A stretch of 41,162 nt of DNA. Source: Sphingomonas bacterium. GTDB lineage: Bacteria; Pseudomonadota; Alphaproteobacteria; Sphingomonadales; Sphingomonadaceae. Position numbers and translations under genes: made by a program. The DNA lies in contig NZ_JAQGLC010000304.1 of NCBI RefSeq assembly GCF_028293085.1, positions 1 to 41,162 on the forward strand. Reading direction: 5' to 3'. Below, piece after piece: positions 14,882 through 24,936 of this stretch (position 1 is the stretch's first letter; each line of letters opens with the position of its first letter). The notes under the pieces are model-generated. The model saw nothing but the letters and a program-made list of their open reading frames with translations. It was not told the DNA's origin and did not search any database.

Positions 14882-15925
14882 GTGGCCGATGCCGTTCTCA
14901 AGCTTGCCTATGAGGTATCCCGCGTCACCGAGGAAAAGGTCGCCCTGATCGAGGGCGTCATGCGGCGCACTGGCGTGCTCGCGCTGAACGCGCGGCTCGA
15001 GGCCGCCCGGGCGGGGGAGGCGGGATCGGCCTTCTCGGTCGTCGCGCAGGAGATGAACGGCGTCGCCACCGACATCCGCAACATCGCGCGCCAGCTGCGC
15101 GAGGCGGTCGCGACCAATATCGAGCAGCTGCGCTGGGCCGGATCGGAGATGCATTTCGCGCTGCGTGGCGAGCGGCTCGCCGATCTCGCGCTCAACGCGG
15201 TCGAGATCATGGACCGCAACCTCTACGAGCGCTCCTGCGACATCCGCTGGTGGGCGACCGACAATGCGATGGTCGAGGCGCTGGCGCATCCGGGCCCGGC
15301 CGCGATCGCTTATGCCAGGGAACGGCTCGCGACGATCCTGCGCTCCTACACCGTCTATCTCGATCTCTGGATCGCCGACCGCGACGGGCGGATCGTCGCG
15401 ACCGGGCGGCCCGATCTCTATCGCGGCGCGACCGGCGCCGATGTCTCCGACGCGGAATGGTTCAGGCGGGGCATGGGCTGTGGCAGCGGCGACGAGTTCG
15501 CGGTGTGCGACATCGCGCGCAACCAGCATCTCGGCGGCGCGGCGGTCGCCGCTTACTCCACCGCGATCCGCGCCGGCGGCAAGCGCGACGGCGAGCGGCT
15601 GGGGGTGATGGGCATCTTCTTCGACTGGGCGCCCCAGGCCGCGGCGATCGTCCAGGGCCTCGGCCTGTCGGAGGAGGAGCGCAGGACGTCGCGGGTGATG
15701 CTGCTCGGCGCGGATCATCTCGTGCTGGCGGCATCGGACGGGCGCGATATCCTGACCAAGAAGGTCGCGCTGGAAACGGACGGCAGCAATCGCGGCTGGT
15801 ATCGCCAGGGCAACAGCATCGTCGCCTTCGCGAAGACGCCGGGATATGAGACCTATCAGGGGCTCGGCTGGTATGGCTGCATCGAGGCCGCGGTCGATGC
15901 CGAATGGGATCGGGACGAGTCCTAG
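14882..15925 (+). CDS. Cytoplasmic chemoreceptor-like protein with minimal signalling tip and Cache-like domain
   Basis: A 347-aa soluble protein. Residues about 20-75 hold the conserved hairpin tip of methyl-accepting proteins ([38 protein letters not shown]) but only a very short coiled coil around it. Residues about 115-345 look like a Cache-type sensor ([50 protein letters not shown]; conserved [29 protein letters not shown]). The order, signalling tip first and sensor second, is reversed from ordinary chemoreceptors, and there are no transmembrane helices. The GTG at 14882 is chosen for the AGAGGGG 6 nt upstream. It could report to a CheA array or act on another partner. No che genes are nearby. 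Confidence 0.7.
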   Translation: MADAVLKLAYEVSRVTEEKVALIEGVMRRTGVLALNARLEAARAGEAGSAFSVVAQEMNGVATDIRNIARQLREAVATNIEQLRWAGSEMHFALRGERLADLALNAVEIMDRNLYERSCDIRWWATDNAMVEALAHPGPAAIAYARERLATILRSYTVYLDLWIADRDGRIVATGRPDLYRGATGADVSDAEWFRRGMGCGSGDEFAVCDIARNQHLGGAAVAAYSTAIRAGGKRDGERLGVMGIFFDWAPQAAAIVQGLGLSEEERRTSRVMLLGADHLVLAASDGRDILTKKVALETDGSNRGWYRQGNSIVAFAKTPGYETYQGLGWYGCIEAAVDAEWDRDES

Positions 15926-16461
15926 GCTGCGCCCGGGAAAGCCCGGTCCAGCGCCTCGCCGAAGATCGCGGCGGCCTCCGCACTGAAGCAGACGAAGCTG
16001 ATGCGATCGAACGCGCCCGGCGCAGCATCGAGATAGGCGGCGACGGTCCTGGTCGCGACTCCGGCGGCCTCGGGCACGGGATAGCCGTAAATCCCGGTCG
16101 AGATCGCCGGGAACGCCACGCTTCGCAGGCCATGTTCCTGCGCGACGCCGAGGGCGTTGCCATAGCAGTCAGCCAGCAGATCGGCCTCGCCATTGCCGCC
16201 GCCGCGCCAGACCGGGCCGACCGTGTGGATGATATGCCGCGCCTTCAGACGATAGCCCTTGGTGATCTTCGCCTGGCCGGTCTTGCATCCGCCGAGCAGG
16301 CGACATTCGTGGAGGAGATCGGGCCCGGCCGCGCGGTGGATCGCGCCATCGACGCCGCCGCCGCCGAGCAGCGACGAATTCGCCGCGTTGACGATCGCGT
16401 CATGATCCAGACCGGTGATGTCGCCGGTCAGCACATCCCATTCGGTGTTGCCGTATCGCAT
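15922..16461 (-). CDS. Macro-domain ADP-ribose hydrolase
   Basis: A 179-aa single macro domain with the binding-site motifs of the MacroD/YmdB group: [56 protein letters not shown] and [10 protein letters not shown]. These proteins bind ADP-ribose and remove it or its O-acetyl ester from substrates. The stop codon shares CTAG with the stop of the convergent chemoreceptor-like gene. No ART or sirtuin gene lies beside it, so a housekeeping role is more likely than a toxin-antitoxin one. Confidence 0.9.
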   Translation of the reverse strand: MRYGNTEWDVLTGDITGLDHDAIVNAANSSLLGGGGVDGAIHRAAGPDLLHECRLLGGCKTGQAKITKGYRLKARHIIHTVGPVWRGGGNGEADLLADCYGNALGVAQEHGLRSVAFPAISTGIYGYPVPEAAGVATRTVAAYLDAAPGAFDRISFVCFSAEAAAIFGEALDRAFPGAA

Positions 16462-16572
16462 CCCCGACGATTACCGCGCATCGTCTGCGGAATCGAGATC
16501 GAAGCGGGGAACGAAAACCGGCCGGCGCGGTTGTTCCTTTGCCGCATGCACGCGGAACTCCCTGCCGCCCGA

Positions 16573-16815
16573 TCAGAAATGGCCGGGCGGCTTTTGCGTG
16601 GGGCGGCCCGGCACGCGGCCTTGTGCCGGCGGATCGACCGACAATTCCAGCATCAGCCCGACCAGCCGGTTGTCGAGCTCCTCGTCCTCATGGGTGTAGC
16701 AACGGCGCAACGCCACGCCGGCCTGTGCCAGCGCCTCGCGATCGGGCGCGGCCGGGGCCTTCTCCACGGCCCGCGCGGCCCTGCGGTCGCGCCACGAGGC
16801 GATCGGGCGCCACAT
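16573..16815 (-). CDS. Unknown 80-aa ORF, probably the displaced C-terminal half of the preceding gene
   Basis: The ORF from ATG 16815 (MWRPIASWRDRRAARAVEK...) includes a convincing protein stretch, RRCYTHEDEELDNRLVGLML, and ends in a Pro/Gly-rich tail. It starts 5 nt after the stop of the upstream ORF with no ribosome binding site. Its reading frame is open further upstream and joins the upstream ORF exactly at a six-C run (16840-16845), so one extra C would fuse both into about 175 residues. It is either a coupled second gene or a frameshifted half. Function not recognised. Confidence 0.5.
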   Translation of the reverse strand: MWRPIASWRDRRAARAVEKAPAAPDREALAQAGVALRRCYTHEDEELDNRLVGLMLELSVDPPAQGRVPGRPTQKPPGHF

Positions 16816-16820
16816 CTGTG

Positions 16821-17102
16821 TCAGCGGCTGGTCGGAATCGGGGGGAAGGACGATCCGGCGGATGGCTCGCCGTCCGGGCGATAACCGCGATCGGGGGGAG
16901 AAAGGTCGATCGGCGCGGTGTAGGCGATCTCCCGCGCGCTGTCGGCCGGTGCGTCGAGACTCTCTGCCCGGTCGCGCTGCTGGAGATAAAAGGGGTCCAT
17001 CCCGGCGGTCGTATAGGCACTGGCGGCGATGCCGGCCGACACGCTCATGGTGAGGCACGCTGCGGCGAACGCCAGTTTCGGTCCCCTGCCACGTAGATCC
17101 AC
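16821..17102 (-). CDS. Small exported protein, apparently cut short by a frameshift
   Basis: A 93-aa ORF from a GTG with GGGAGA 6 nt upstream. The N-terminus is signal-peptide-like (MDLRGRGPKLAFAAACLTMS..., Ala/Ser-rich to about residue 29). The mature part is Asp/Pro-rich (DPFYLQQRDRAESLDAPADS; YTAPIDLSPPDRGYRPDGEP). It stops soon after a six-C run, and the alternative frame beyond that run is coding-like. As drawn, this is the N-terminal half. No function recognised. Confidence 0.5.
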   Translation of the reverse strand: MDLRGRGPKLAFAAACLTMSVSAGIAASAYTTAGMDPFYLQQRDRAESLDAPADSAREIAYTAPIDLSPPDRGYRPDGEPSAGSSFPPIPTSR

Positions 17103-17286
17103 GACGATTCTCCCGATACGGGACTAGAACGGTCGATTGCCCGCGCCGTTCCTCCGTGCGCCGCCCCGGGCTCTCGGTTCATATGAATCCCGCGCGCCGT
17201 GGAGCGTCACGCGGACGCTGGACACAGCCCCCTTCCCGGTGCGCGGCGAAGGAATTTGGGGAGTCGGGGCGCTCACCGGGCCCGGA

Positions 17287-17325
17287 ACGAAACTACCCCG
17301 CCAGCCGGGGGGAGGGCTGACGGGG
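17287..17325 (-). terminator. Probable terminator downstream of cueR
   Basis: On the minus strand CCCCGTCAGCC and GGCTGGCGGGG (17315-17325 and 17296-17306) pair as an 11-bp stem with one mismatch and an 8-nt loop. TAGTTTCGTT follows, a weak T-rich tail. It lies 100 bp beyond the cueR stop. The rest of the 17103-17426 gap holds one further hairpin and the promoter of the small exported protein gene. Confidence 0.45.
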
Positions 17326-17338
17326 CGTTCCTGTTCTT

Positions 17339-17373
17339 GAAGCGGCCACAAGGGGGGACAAGTTGGCCGCTTC
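17339..17373. repeat. Perfect 10-bp inverted repeat
   Basis: GAAGCGGCCA and TGGCCGCTTC are separated by 15 nt. It lies between the cueR stop and the terminator-like hairpin, with no T tract. It may be a transcript 3'-end stabilising stem or a protein-binding site. Confidence 0.5.
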
Positions 17374-17426
17374 GAGATACTAAACCAACCGAAGCAGGAG
17401 AGGTTCCACGCGCCGCGGCGAAATCG

Positions 17427-17812
17427 TCATTTGCTTTCGAGCGCCTCGATGATCGGGCAGTCGGGCCGGCTACTGCCGCGGCAGCGTTCGGCGAGGTCGA
17501 CCAATGTCGCGCGCATCGCCTCCAGCGCCGCGGCCTTGCGGTGCAGCTCCTCGGCTCGGGCGAGTGCCAGGCGCCGGACTTCTTCATTGTCGCGGCTGCC
17601 GTCGGACCACAGGCTCAATAACGCGCCGATATCCTTGATCGAAAAGCCCAGATCGCGCGCATTGGCGATGAAGCGCAGCCGGTGGACGTCGCCGTCCGAA
17701 TAGTCGCGATAGCCGGACTCGCGGCGCGGCGCGGCGACGATCAGGCCGATCGTCTCATAATGGCGGATCATGCGCTGCGAGACCCCGCTCGCGGCGGAGG
17801 CCGCGCCGATCT

Positions 17813-17816
<4 letters not shown>
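17427..17816 (-). CDS. cueR: CueR-like copper-responsive MerR-family activator
   Basis: A 129-aa MerR-family protein with an N-terminal winged helix ([40 protein letters not shown]), a dimerisation helix and a C-terminal metal loop [12 protein letters not shown]. The two Cys fall at residues 112 and 120, the same positions as the Cu(I) ligands of E. coli CueR. It should sense Cu(I), Ag(I) or Au(I) and activate the promoter at 20039-20069. The GTG start overlaps the copA stop by 4 nt (GTGA), so the regulator is translated with the pump it controls. Confidence 0.9.
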
Positions 17817-20017
<2,201 letters not shown>

Positions 20018-20038
20018 GTCGATCTCCTGGACGCGCCC

Positions 20039-20069
20039 GATATAATGTCTGACATCATGTCAGGGTCAA
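20039..20069 (-). promoter_or_regulatory. MerR-type (CueR) promoter and operator of copA-cueR
   Basis: On the minus strand -35 TTGACC (20064-20069) is followed by a perfect dyad CTGACAT-G-ATGTCAG (20049-20063) and then -10 TATATC (20039-20044). The spacer is 19 bp (18 bp if TTATAT is the -10). The long spacer carrying a dyad is diagnostic of promoters untwisted by MerR-family activators. It lies 22 bp before the copA ATG, between copA and the cytochrome gene. Confidence 0.8.
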
Positions 20070-20101
20070 GGACCGGCTTCGCCGCTGTTCCGGAATCGGC
20101 G

Positions 20102-20710
20102 TCAGTGATGGTCGTGCGGCGCGTCGGCGTCGGCGCCGTGCATATGCTCCATCATTTCGTCATGGTCTTCCGGAGCGCTCTTCACCAGCGCCTGATATTG
20201 CTGCGGGGAAAGGGTCGGCAGCTTCTGGAGAAAGGCGACCATGTCCCAGATCAGCCTGTCGTCATGAGTCTTGCCCCAGGCCGGCATCGCGCTCAGCTTC
20301 ACGCCGTGCTTGATCGCCCAGAACGCCTCGGCCGGCGATCGATCGAGGTCGTGGGCGAATTCGGGGGCGGACGGGTAGAGGCCCTGGCTGATCTCGGTTT
20401 TCGCCATGCCGGGGGCGAGATGGCAGCCGCTGCACATTTCGGCATAGAGCCCGGCCCCGGCCGCGACGCGCGTCGGATCGCGGAGGTCGGCGGGGGCCGA
20501 CAGGGCGCCGGCATGATGGATCACCGCGCGGTCGCGCACCTGCTCCAGCGTCCAGGCCACGATCCGCGAATGCGGGGCATCTGCACCGATATTGTAGAAG
20601 CCGGAAAAGACGAACCCGCCGAACAGGATCGCGAGGACCAGTAGCGCGATGGCGCTCAGCGTCGCGCTCGGCAGATGGCGTCGCCAGTCGATGGAGCGTT
20701 GCCGGGCCAT
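20102..20710 (-). CDS. Membrane-anchored c-type cytochrome with His/Met-rich tail
   Basis: A 202-aa protein with one N-terminal membrane helix (SATLSAIALLVLAILFGGFV) that anchors a periplasmic cytochrome c domain. Heme attachment is CSGCH, and the axial Met is probably in SAMPAWGKTHDD. The C-terminus is His/Met-rich (DEMMEHMHGADADAPHDHH) and may bind metal, fitting the copper neighbourhood. The ATG at 20710 has AAGGAC 5 nt upstream; longer open frames run antisense through the next gene. It ends 32 bp before the CueR promoter and is divergent from the NHL-like gene. An electron-transfer partner of a periplasmic oxidase is inference. Confidence 0.85.
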   Translation of the reverse strand: MARQRSIDWRRHLPSATLSAIALLVLAILFGGFVFSGFYNIGADAPHSRIVAWTLEQVRDRAVIHHAGALSAPADLRDPTRVAAGAGLYAEMCSGCHLAPGMAKTEISQGLYPSAPEFAHDLDRSPAEAFWAIKHGVKLSAMPAWGKTHDDRLIWDMVAFLQKLPTLSPQQYQALVKSAPEDHDEMMEHMHGADADAPHDHH

Positions 20711-20831
20711 ATTGCGTCCTTCGATGCTGCGGATGTCGCGGCAACGCATAGGCCGCTTCGCGAGCGCCTTGAAGACGATATGGCGACGGCCGAGCGAATT
20801 TCTCAGGCCTTCCGGCCCGGCCGGCTGGGCA

Positions 20832-20845
20832 GGCCCGATCGGGCC
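20832..20845. promoter_or_regulatory. 14-bp palindrome between divergent genes
   Basis: GGCCCGATCGGGCC is a perfect palindrome 17 bp before the NHL-type gene and about 120 bp from the divergent cytochrome gene. It could be an operator; GC-rich palindromes also arise by chance here. Confidence 0.25.
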
Positions 20846-20861
20846 GGCTAAGGTCGCCGTC

Positions 20862-21959
20862 ATGCGGCTTTTCACTGCCCTTACTGGTGCCTGTCTCCTC
20901 GTCGCCGCGTCGATCGCGGTGTCGGCACCCCCGCACCCCGCGCCGCCCCAGTTCCGCGCCGATCCCGACTGGCTGAAACTACCGCCCGGCCTGGCGATCG
21001 GCGAGGTCAGCGCCGTCGCTGTCGATGCGCAGGACCGGCTCTGGGTGCTGCACCGCCCGCGCACCCTGTCGAAGGAAGATGGGCCCCGCGCCGCGCCGCC
21101 GGTGCTGCTGTTCGATCGGAACGGCAACTATCTGCGCGGTTTCGGCGGCCCGTCGGCGGCTTATGACTGGCCCTCGAGCGAGCACAGCATCGCAGTCGAT
21201 CGCAAGGGGCGGGTGTGGATCGCCGGCAATTCGCGCACCGATCCGTCGGGCGCCGACGACATGCTACTCGAATTCGACAATCAGGGCCGCTTCCTCCGCC
21301 AGATCGGGCACCGCGGCGCGAGCAAGGGCGATCTCGACACCGCCAATCTCCACGCGCCCGCCGATATCGCGGTCGATGACGCCGCGCACGACGTCTATGT
21401 CGCCGACGGTTACGGCAATCGCCGCGTGATCGTGTTCGACAGCGAGACGGGCGCTTTCAAGCGGATGTGGAGCGCGTTCGGCGCGCCGCCGCCGGCGGAA
21501 GCCGCGCCCGCGCCGCGCGCGGCGGGCGCACCCTTCACGCCGGAGACGGGCGAGGGGCCGCAGGGCTTCAACGGCGTCCATGGCGTCGAGCTTTCGCGCG
21601 ACGGGCTGGTCTATGTGTCGGACCGCAATAATCAACGCATCCAGGTCTTCACGCACGCCGGCCGCTTCGTGAAGCAGGCCTTTGTCGACCGCAACATGGC
21701 CTCGCCCCAGACCGCCTCGGGCATCGCCTTCTCGCCCGACGCGAAGCAGCGCTGGCTCTATGTGGCCGATTGGGGGAACAGCGCGGTGCTGATACTCGAC
21801 CGCGCGAGCCTCGCCACGGTCGCGACGATCGGCGGCAAGGGCAGTGCGCCGGGCAGCTTCACCGGCCCGCACCTGATCGCGACCGACAGCAAGGGCGTGC
21901 TCTATGTCGCCGAGGTGCAGGGCCGGCGCCTGCAGCGGCTGGTGCCGATGGGGCGCTGA
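20862..21959 (+). CDS. Exported NHL-repeat / six-bladed beta-propeller protein
   Basis: A 365-aa protein with a signal peptide (MRLFTALTGACLLVAASIAV). The rest shows repeated NHL-like blades: SAVAVDAQDRLWVLHRP, HSIAVDRKGRVWIAGN, ADIAVDDAAHDVYVADGYGN, HGVELSRDGLVYVSDRNN, LIATDSKGVLYVAEVQ. The blade ends 'vyVaDgygNrRviVFD' are typical of the peptidylamidoglycolate-lyase / NHL group. No catalytic assignment is made. It is divergent from the cytochrome gene and may share control with it. AGG lies 8 nt before the ATG, a weak ribosome binding site. Confidence 0.8.
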   Translation: MRLFTALTGACLLVAASIAVSAPPHPAPPQFRADPDWLKLPPGLAIGEVSAVAVDAQDRLWVLHRPRTLSKEDGPRAAPPVLLFDRNGNYLRGFGGPSAAYDWPSSEHSIAVDRKGRVWIAGNSRTDPSGADDMLLEFDNQGRFLRQIGHRGASKGDLDTANLHAPADIAVDDAAHDVYVADGYGNRRVIVFDSETGAFKRMWSAFGAPPPAEAAPAPRAAGAPFTPETGEGPQGFNGVHGVELSRDGLVYVSDRNNQRIQVFTHAGRFVKQAFVDRNMASPQTASGIAFSPDAKQRWLYVADWGNSAVLILDRASLATVATIGGKGSAPGSFTGPHLIATDSKGVLYVAEVQGRRLQRLVPMGR

Positions 21960-21961
21960 CG

Positions 21962-21982
21962 GCCCGGCGCCGGGCTTGATTC
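21962..21982 (+). terminator. Weak terminator-like palindrome
   Basis: GCCCGGCGCCGGGC follows the NHL-type gene stop by 2 bp and is followed by TTGATTC. The stem is short (5 bp, 4-nt loop) and the T tract poor. Confidence 0.3.
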
Positions 21983-22029
21983 AACTGGTTCGCCGCGCGC
22001 GCTAGCCACCTCCCGACAAGGAGGCGCCC

Positions 22030-23757
22030 ATGACCGCTGCGATCCCGCCCATCGACGACGACGCCGCAACTCAGCCGATTCCGGCCGAGCCGCAAGGTCC
22101 CGCCAAGACGGGTCCGATCGGGGAAACCCCGCCGCCCGAGCCCGCGCCCGGCGACGCGATCCTGCCGCCCGATCGGGAGGGCGAGACCACCCGGCAATGG
22201 ATCCTGCGCTTCCTCGAGGCGAACGAGCATCTCGCCAAACCGAGCCCGCCGCCACCCCCGCCGCCCGAGCCCCGCTCGATTCACCTGATGACGCCGCAGG
22301 AAATGTACGAAGCCCTGCCGCCGCATCTCCGCGCGCAGCGCCCCGACGGCAGCTATATCGCGATGCGGCTGATCGCGCGGATGAGCACCGATCTCGCCGA
22401 ACTCACCCAGGGCAAGCGCGCGGCGACCTATCCCGAGGTCGACGAATATCTCGGCCACGCCCTCATCGCCGAAGGGGTGGCGCCGCGGGGCCTGACGGCA
22501 CAGGGCGCGGCGGCGTGGTGGCGGTCGGGGAGCGCTGCGGTTCTGGCATCGGCAAATGGCGATATGAACCGACAAGCTGGAGTTGCGGAGGCGCAGGATC
22601 CAATGGCGCTGAACGATCTGCTGAAGGAGGTAAGGGCTTGGGATGGGCCTGACGGGCCATCGCCGACTACTCTCGGGGGAATGCTCGGAGATATCGAGAC
22701 CTGGGGCAAAGCGAGGGAGTTCGCTCGGCCGCAGGTGGCGCCGCCCGCGTCACCGCCAGTAAGACCCCTTGCCGGGGTTGGCGGGTTCCACCCGCCCGCT
22801 ACGGTCGCGGTGACCCCGGAGGCGGCAGGCTCGATTCCTACGCCGAAAGCGCCACCGTCGCCCGCCGGCAAAAAGGCCGGAGTGAAGGCACGGGCGGCCG
22901 AACTCGCCATCGCCCGCGCGCGGACCGAGGCAAAAATAGCGCTCAGGAAGAAGAGAGCCTTGGGAACCGCGTCTGGAGATCCCTACTCGTCGGACAATCT
23001 CAGCCTGGGCGTCAACGAACCCTATGCCGAACAAATCAAGGCAGCGGCGCGGCAAACCGCTCTGCCGTCTCAGGCGGTCGCGGCGATCATTGGCGCAGAG
23101 GCCGCGAGGGATAATACCGGGCTATGGAATCCAAAAAGCAAGAATCCCGCGCGATGGTCGAAGAAGAAGAAGAAATGGATCCCGGGAACTTCGGCGACCG
23201 GGCTGACCCAGTTCCTGGCAGGCACCTGGATCGACGAGGGGCAGACGATGGGCAGTTATCTCAACGGTGTCGCGCGCGAACTCGGCTATCTGGACAAACG
23301 TGGTCATATCGCGCCCGCCCATAAAAAGGAGTTTCTCGATCTCCGCTTGGATCCCGGGCATTCGATCAGCGCCGGTGCCGATTATGCGGCACGGAATCTC
23401 GCATGGCTTCGCGGCCAGAAGTTGATCCTGGACGAATCGCCCGGCGCATTGGCGCGCTATGCTTATCTCGCGCATCATGAGGGAAAAGCGGGCGCCGCGG
23501 CCTTTCTGACCAGCACGCTCAAGGTCACCAATGATGCCTGGAGCAAGAATATCCCCGACAAGAAGAAGGCTGCCTTACTAGCGGCGCACGGCAAAGACAG
23601 GAATATGGCGTATCAGGACTATATGACCGCATACACCGACAGTCGGATCGACGTACGCCATTACATGATCGATCCGGACGGTATCACCGTTCCCGCCACG
23701 GGCACGCTCTATCCCAAGCCGGTCGCGACGGCGATGGTGAAACCCGGACCGCGATGA
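22030..23757 (+). CDS. Pro-rich protein with C-terminal lysozyme/transglycosylase-like domain (probable secreted effector)
   Basis: A 575-aa protein with AAGGAGG 5 nt before the ATG. No signal peptide. Residues 1-90 are Pro-rich and disordered; about 95-250 is a helical region with a second Pro-rich linker. From about 330 on comes a muramidase-like fold: SQAVAAIIGAEAARDNTG, where the Glu after IIGA is the likely catalytic acid, then GTSATGLTQFLAGTWID, which matches the 'aSGl.QF...TW' core of SLT/lysozyme domains. A Lys run (KKKKK, about 383) sits in between. Without a signal peptide, such an enzyme is usually delivered by type VI secretion or a similar system. An LprI-like lipoprotein follows 78 bp downstream. 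No vgrG, hcp or PAAR gene is in the window. Confidence 0.75.
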   Translation: MTAAIPPIDDDAATQPIPAEPQGPAKTGPIGETPPPEPAPGDAILPPDREGETTRQWILRFLEANEHLAKPSPPPPPPPEPRSIHLMTPQEMYEALPPHLRAQRPDGSYIAMRLIARMSTDLAELTQGKRAATYPEVDEYLGHALIAEGVAPRGLTAQGAAAWWRSGSAAVLASANGDMNRQAGVAEAQDPMALNDLLKEVRAWDGPDGPSPTTLGGMLGDIETWGKAREFARPQVAPPASPPVRPLAGVGGFHPPATVAVTPEAAGSIPTPKAPPSPAGKKAGVKARAAELAIARARTEAKIALRKKRALGTASGDPYSSDNLSLGVNEPYAEQIKAAARQTALPSQAVAAIIGAEAARDNTGLWNPKSKNPARWSKKKKKWIPGTSATGLTQFLAGTWIDEGQTMGSYLNGVARELGYLDKRGHIAPAHKKEFLDLRLDPGHSISAGADYAARNLAWLRGQKLILDESPGALARYAYLAHHEGKAGAAAFLTSTLKVTNDAWSKNIPDKKKAALLAAHGKDRNMAYQDYMTAYTDSRIDVRHYMIDPDGITVPATGTLYPKPVATAMVKPGPR

Positions 23758-23835
23758 TCTGGGTCTGGATTGACTCAACCGGAACAAAAGAAGATCATCG
23801 TGTCGACGAGGCGGATGGAGCGGGGAGGCGGTGCA

Positions 23836-24522
23836 GTGATTCAACGGATCGGCTTCGGGTTGGCCGTGGCGCTCGCTTGTGCCGCTTGCAGCCCGAAAGA
23901 GGGCGCTGCCGCGAACGTTCAGGCCGTCAAGGCCGCGCCGCCCGGCGACATACCCGGGAAAGCCGTTGCAGATGTGGCAACGAGGCGGGCCGCCAGCGCG
24001 CTTGCGGCAATCGGGAAGGACCGCAAGCGGTGCACGAATCGCGAAGAAAATGGCCCTTCGGAGATGCAGGAATGCGATGGCGATGCGTGGGATGCTGCTG
24101 ATGCGATGCTCCCTCGATCGCGGCAGAACGACGCGTTCGACAAGCTGATGCAGGATCTGTCCGACCCGTTGATGTTCGTTCTTACCCCCAATGAGGACAG
24201 CCACGACACGCTGGCGCAGCGCGTGGTGGTGACAAGCGAATTGACCGATATGGCGATCAAGCGGGCAGCAATCCTGTCGGGCGTTTCGTTGTCGGCCGCG
24301 CGCCCGGCGCCCGAAAAGCCATTGCCACCGCTATTCGGCTGGCTCGACAATACGCCAGGGCTGAAGGACTGGAACAGTGGAGATATTACCGCGCGATCGG
24401 CCGGGCGCCGGTGGGAGGCAATCCGCGACGCCGATTGCGCGATCTACAAGGTCCCCCGCTGCGCCGAACGGATCGACGCCGCGATGCGCGCCACTCTCCG
24501 CTCGACAATGTCGGACGAATAG
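23836..24522 (+). CDS. LprI/DUF1311-like lipoprotein, probable immunity protein
   Basis: A 228-aa protein. GTG start with GGGGAGG 7 nt upstream, giving a lipoprotein signal MIQRIGFGLAVALACAACS. The mature protein has two segments typical of LprI/DUF1311 lysozyme inhibitors: SEMQECDGDAWDAADAMLPR in the first half and RWEAIRDADCAIYKVPRC near the C-terminus, together with an additional Cys (KRCTNREE). In known LprI proteins these Cys pair up. Its place directly after a lysozyme-like gene suggests it protects the producer's own cell wall. The insert between the two halves (about 110 residues) is longer than in a minimal DUF1311. An upstream TTG start is possible but would spoil the signal. Confidence 0.65.
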   Translation: MIQRIGFGLAVALACAACSPKEGAAANVQAVKAAPPGDIPGKAVADVATRRAASALAAIGKDRKRCTNREENGPSEMQECDGDAWDAADAMLPRSRQNDAFDKLMQDLSDPLMFVLTPNEDSHDTLAQRVVVTSELTDMAIKRAAILSGVSLSAARPAPEKPLPPLFGWLDNTPGLKDWNSGDITARSAGRRWEAIRDADCAIYKVPRCAERIDAAMRATLRSTMSDE

Positions 24523-24588
24523 GCCGGCGCCGGCGAAATTTATCTATTCGGGGCACAGCTGGCATCTCGATGGAATGGATTTTCCATA

Positions 24589-24846
24589 ATGTATGGCCGT
24601 GTGACAAGACTCGTCTTGATCTGGGCGATGCCGCCGGCAATATTTTTGTCGGTCCTGTTCACGTATCTGATGTACGACAGTAATAGTCAAAATGAGGGAC
24701 GTATCGGAGATACGGATAGAATAGATTTTGTCTATGGCCTTGAGTTTTTTCTGTCTACGTTTACGGTGACATACTTAATACAGTGCGCGTTGTTTTTACC
24801 AGTCAGTATCGGTGTGGTGTTTTATCGGAAATCCAGGCACCGGTAG
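24589..24846 (+). CDS. 85-aa two-helix membrane protein, AT-rich
   Basis: Hydrophobic segments at about residues 7-28 (RLVLIWAMPPAIFLSVLFTYLM) and 50-78 (FFLSTFTVTYLIQCALFLPVSIGVVF) are separated by a polar loop (DSNSQNEGRIGDTDRID) and end in YRKSRHR. Codon use is AT-rich and differs from the flanking genome, pointing to acquired DNA. No clear ribosome binding site. It lies 66 bp after the lipoprotein gene and may be a second immunity-type or accessory membrane protein; function not recognised. Confidence 0.6.
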   Translation: MYGRVTRLVLIWAMPPAIFLSVLFTYLMYDSNSQNEGRIGDTDRIDFVYGLEFFLSTFTVTYLIQCALFLPVSIGVVFYRKSRHR

Positions 24847-24892
24847 TGATCGCTAATGGATGCTGGATAGTCGCTGGGGCGGATCGGGTGAT

Positions 24893-24914
24893 CGATCCAG
24901 ATTGCGCTGGATCG
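24893..24914. repeat. 8-bp perfect inverted repeat
   Basis: CGATCCAG and CTGGATCG with a 6-nt loop, in the gap between the two small membrane-protein genes. No T tract follows, so it is not a standard terminator. Confidence 0.4.
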
Positions 24915-24936
24915 CTGGTCGTCGAGGAGATTCACA

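Noticed and set aside
16508..16532. GGAAC-N17-GTT, resembling an EcfG general-stress promoter
   Set aside because: On the plus strand no gene follows; read on the minus strand, toward the macro-domain gene, the spacing (N20) is too long.
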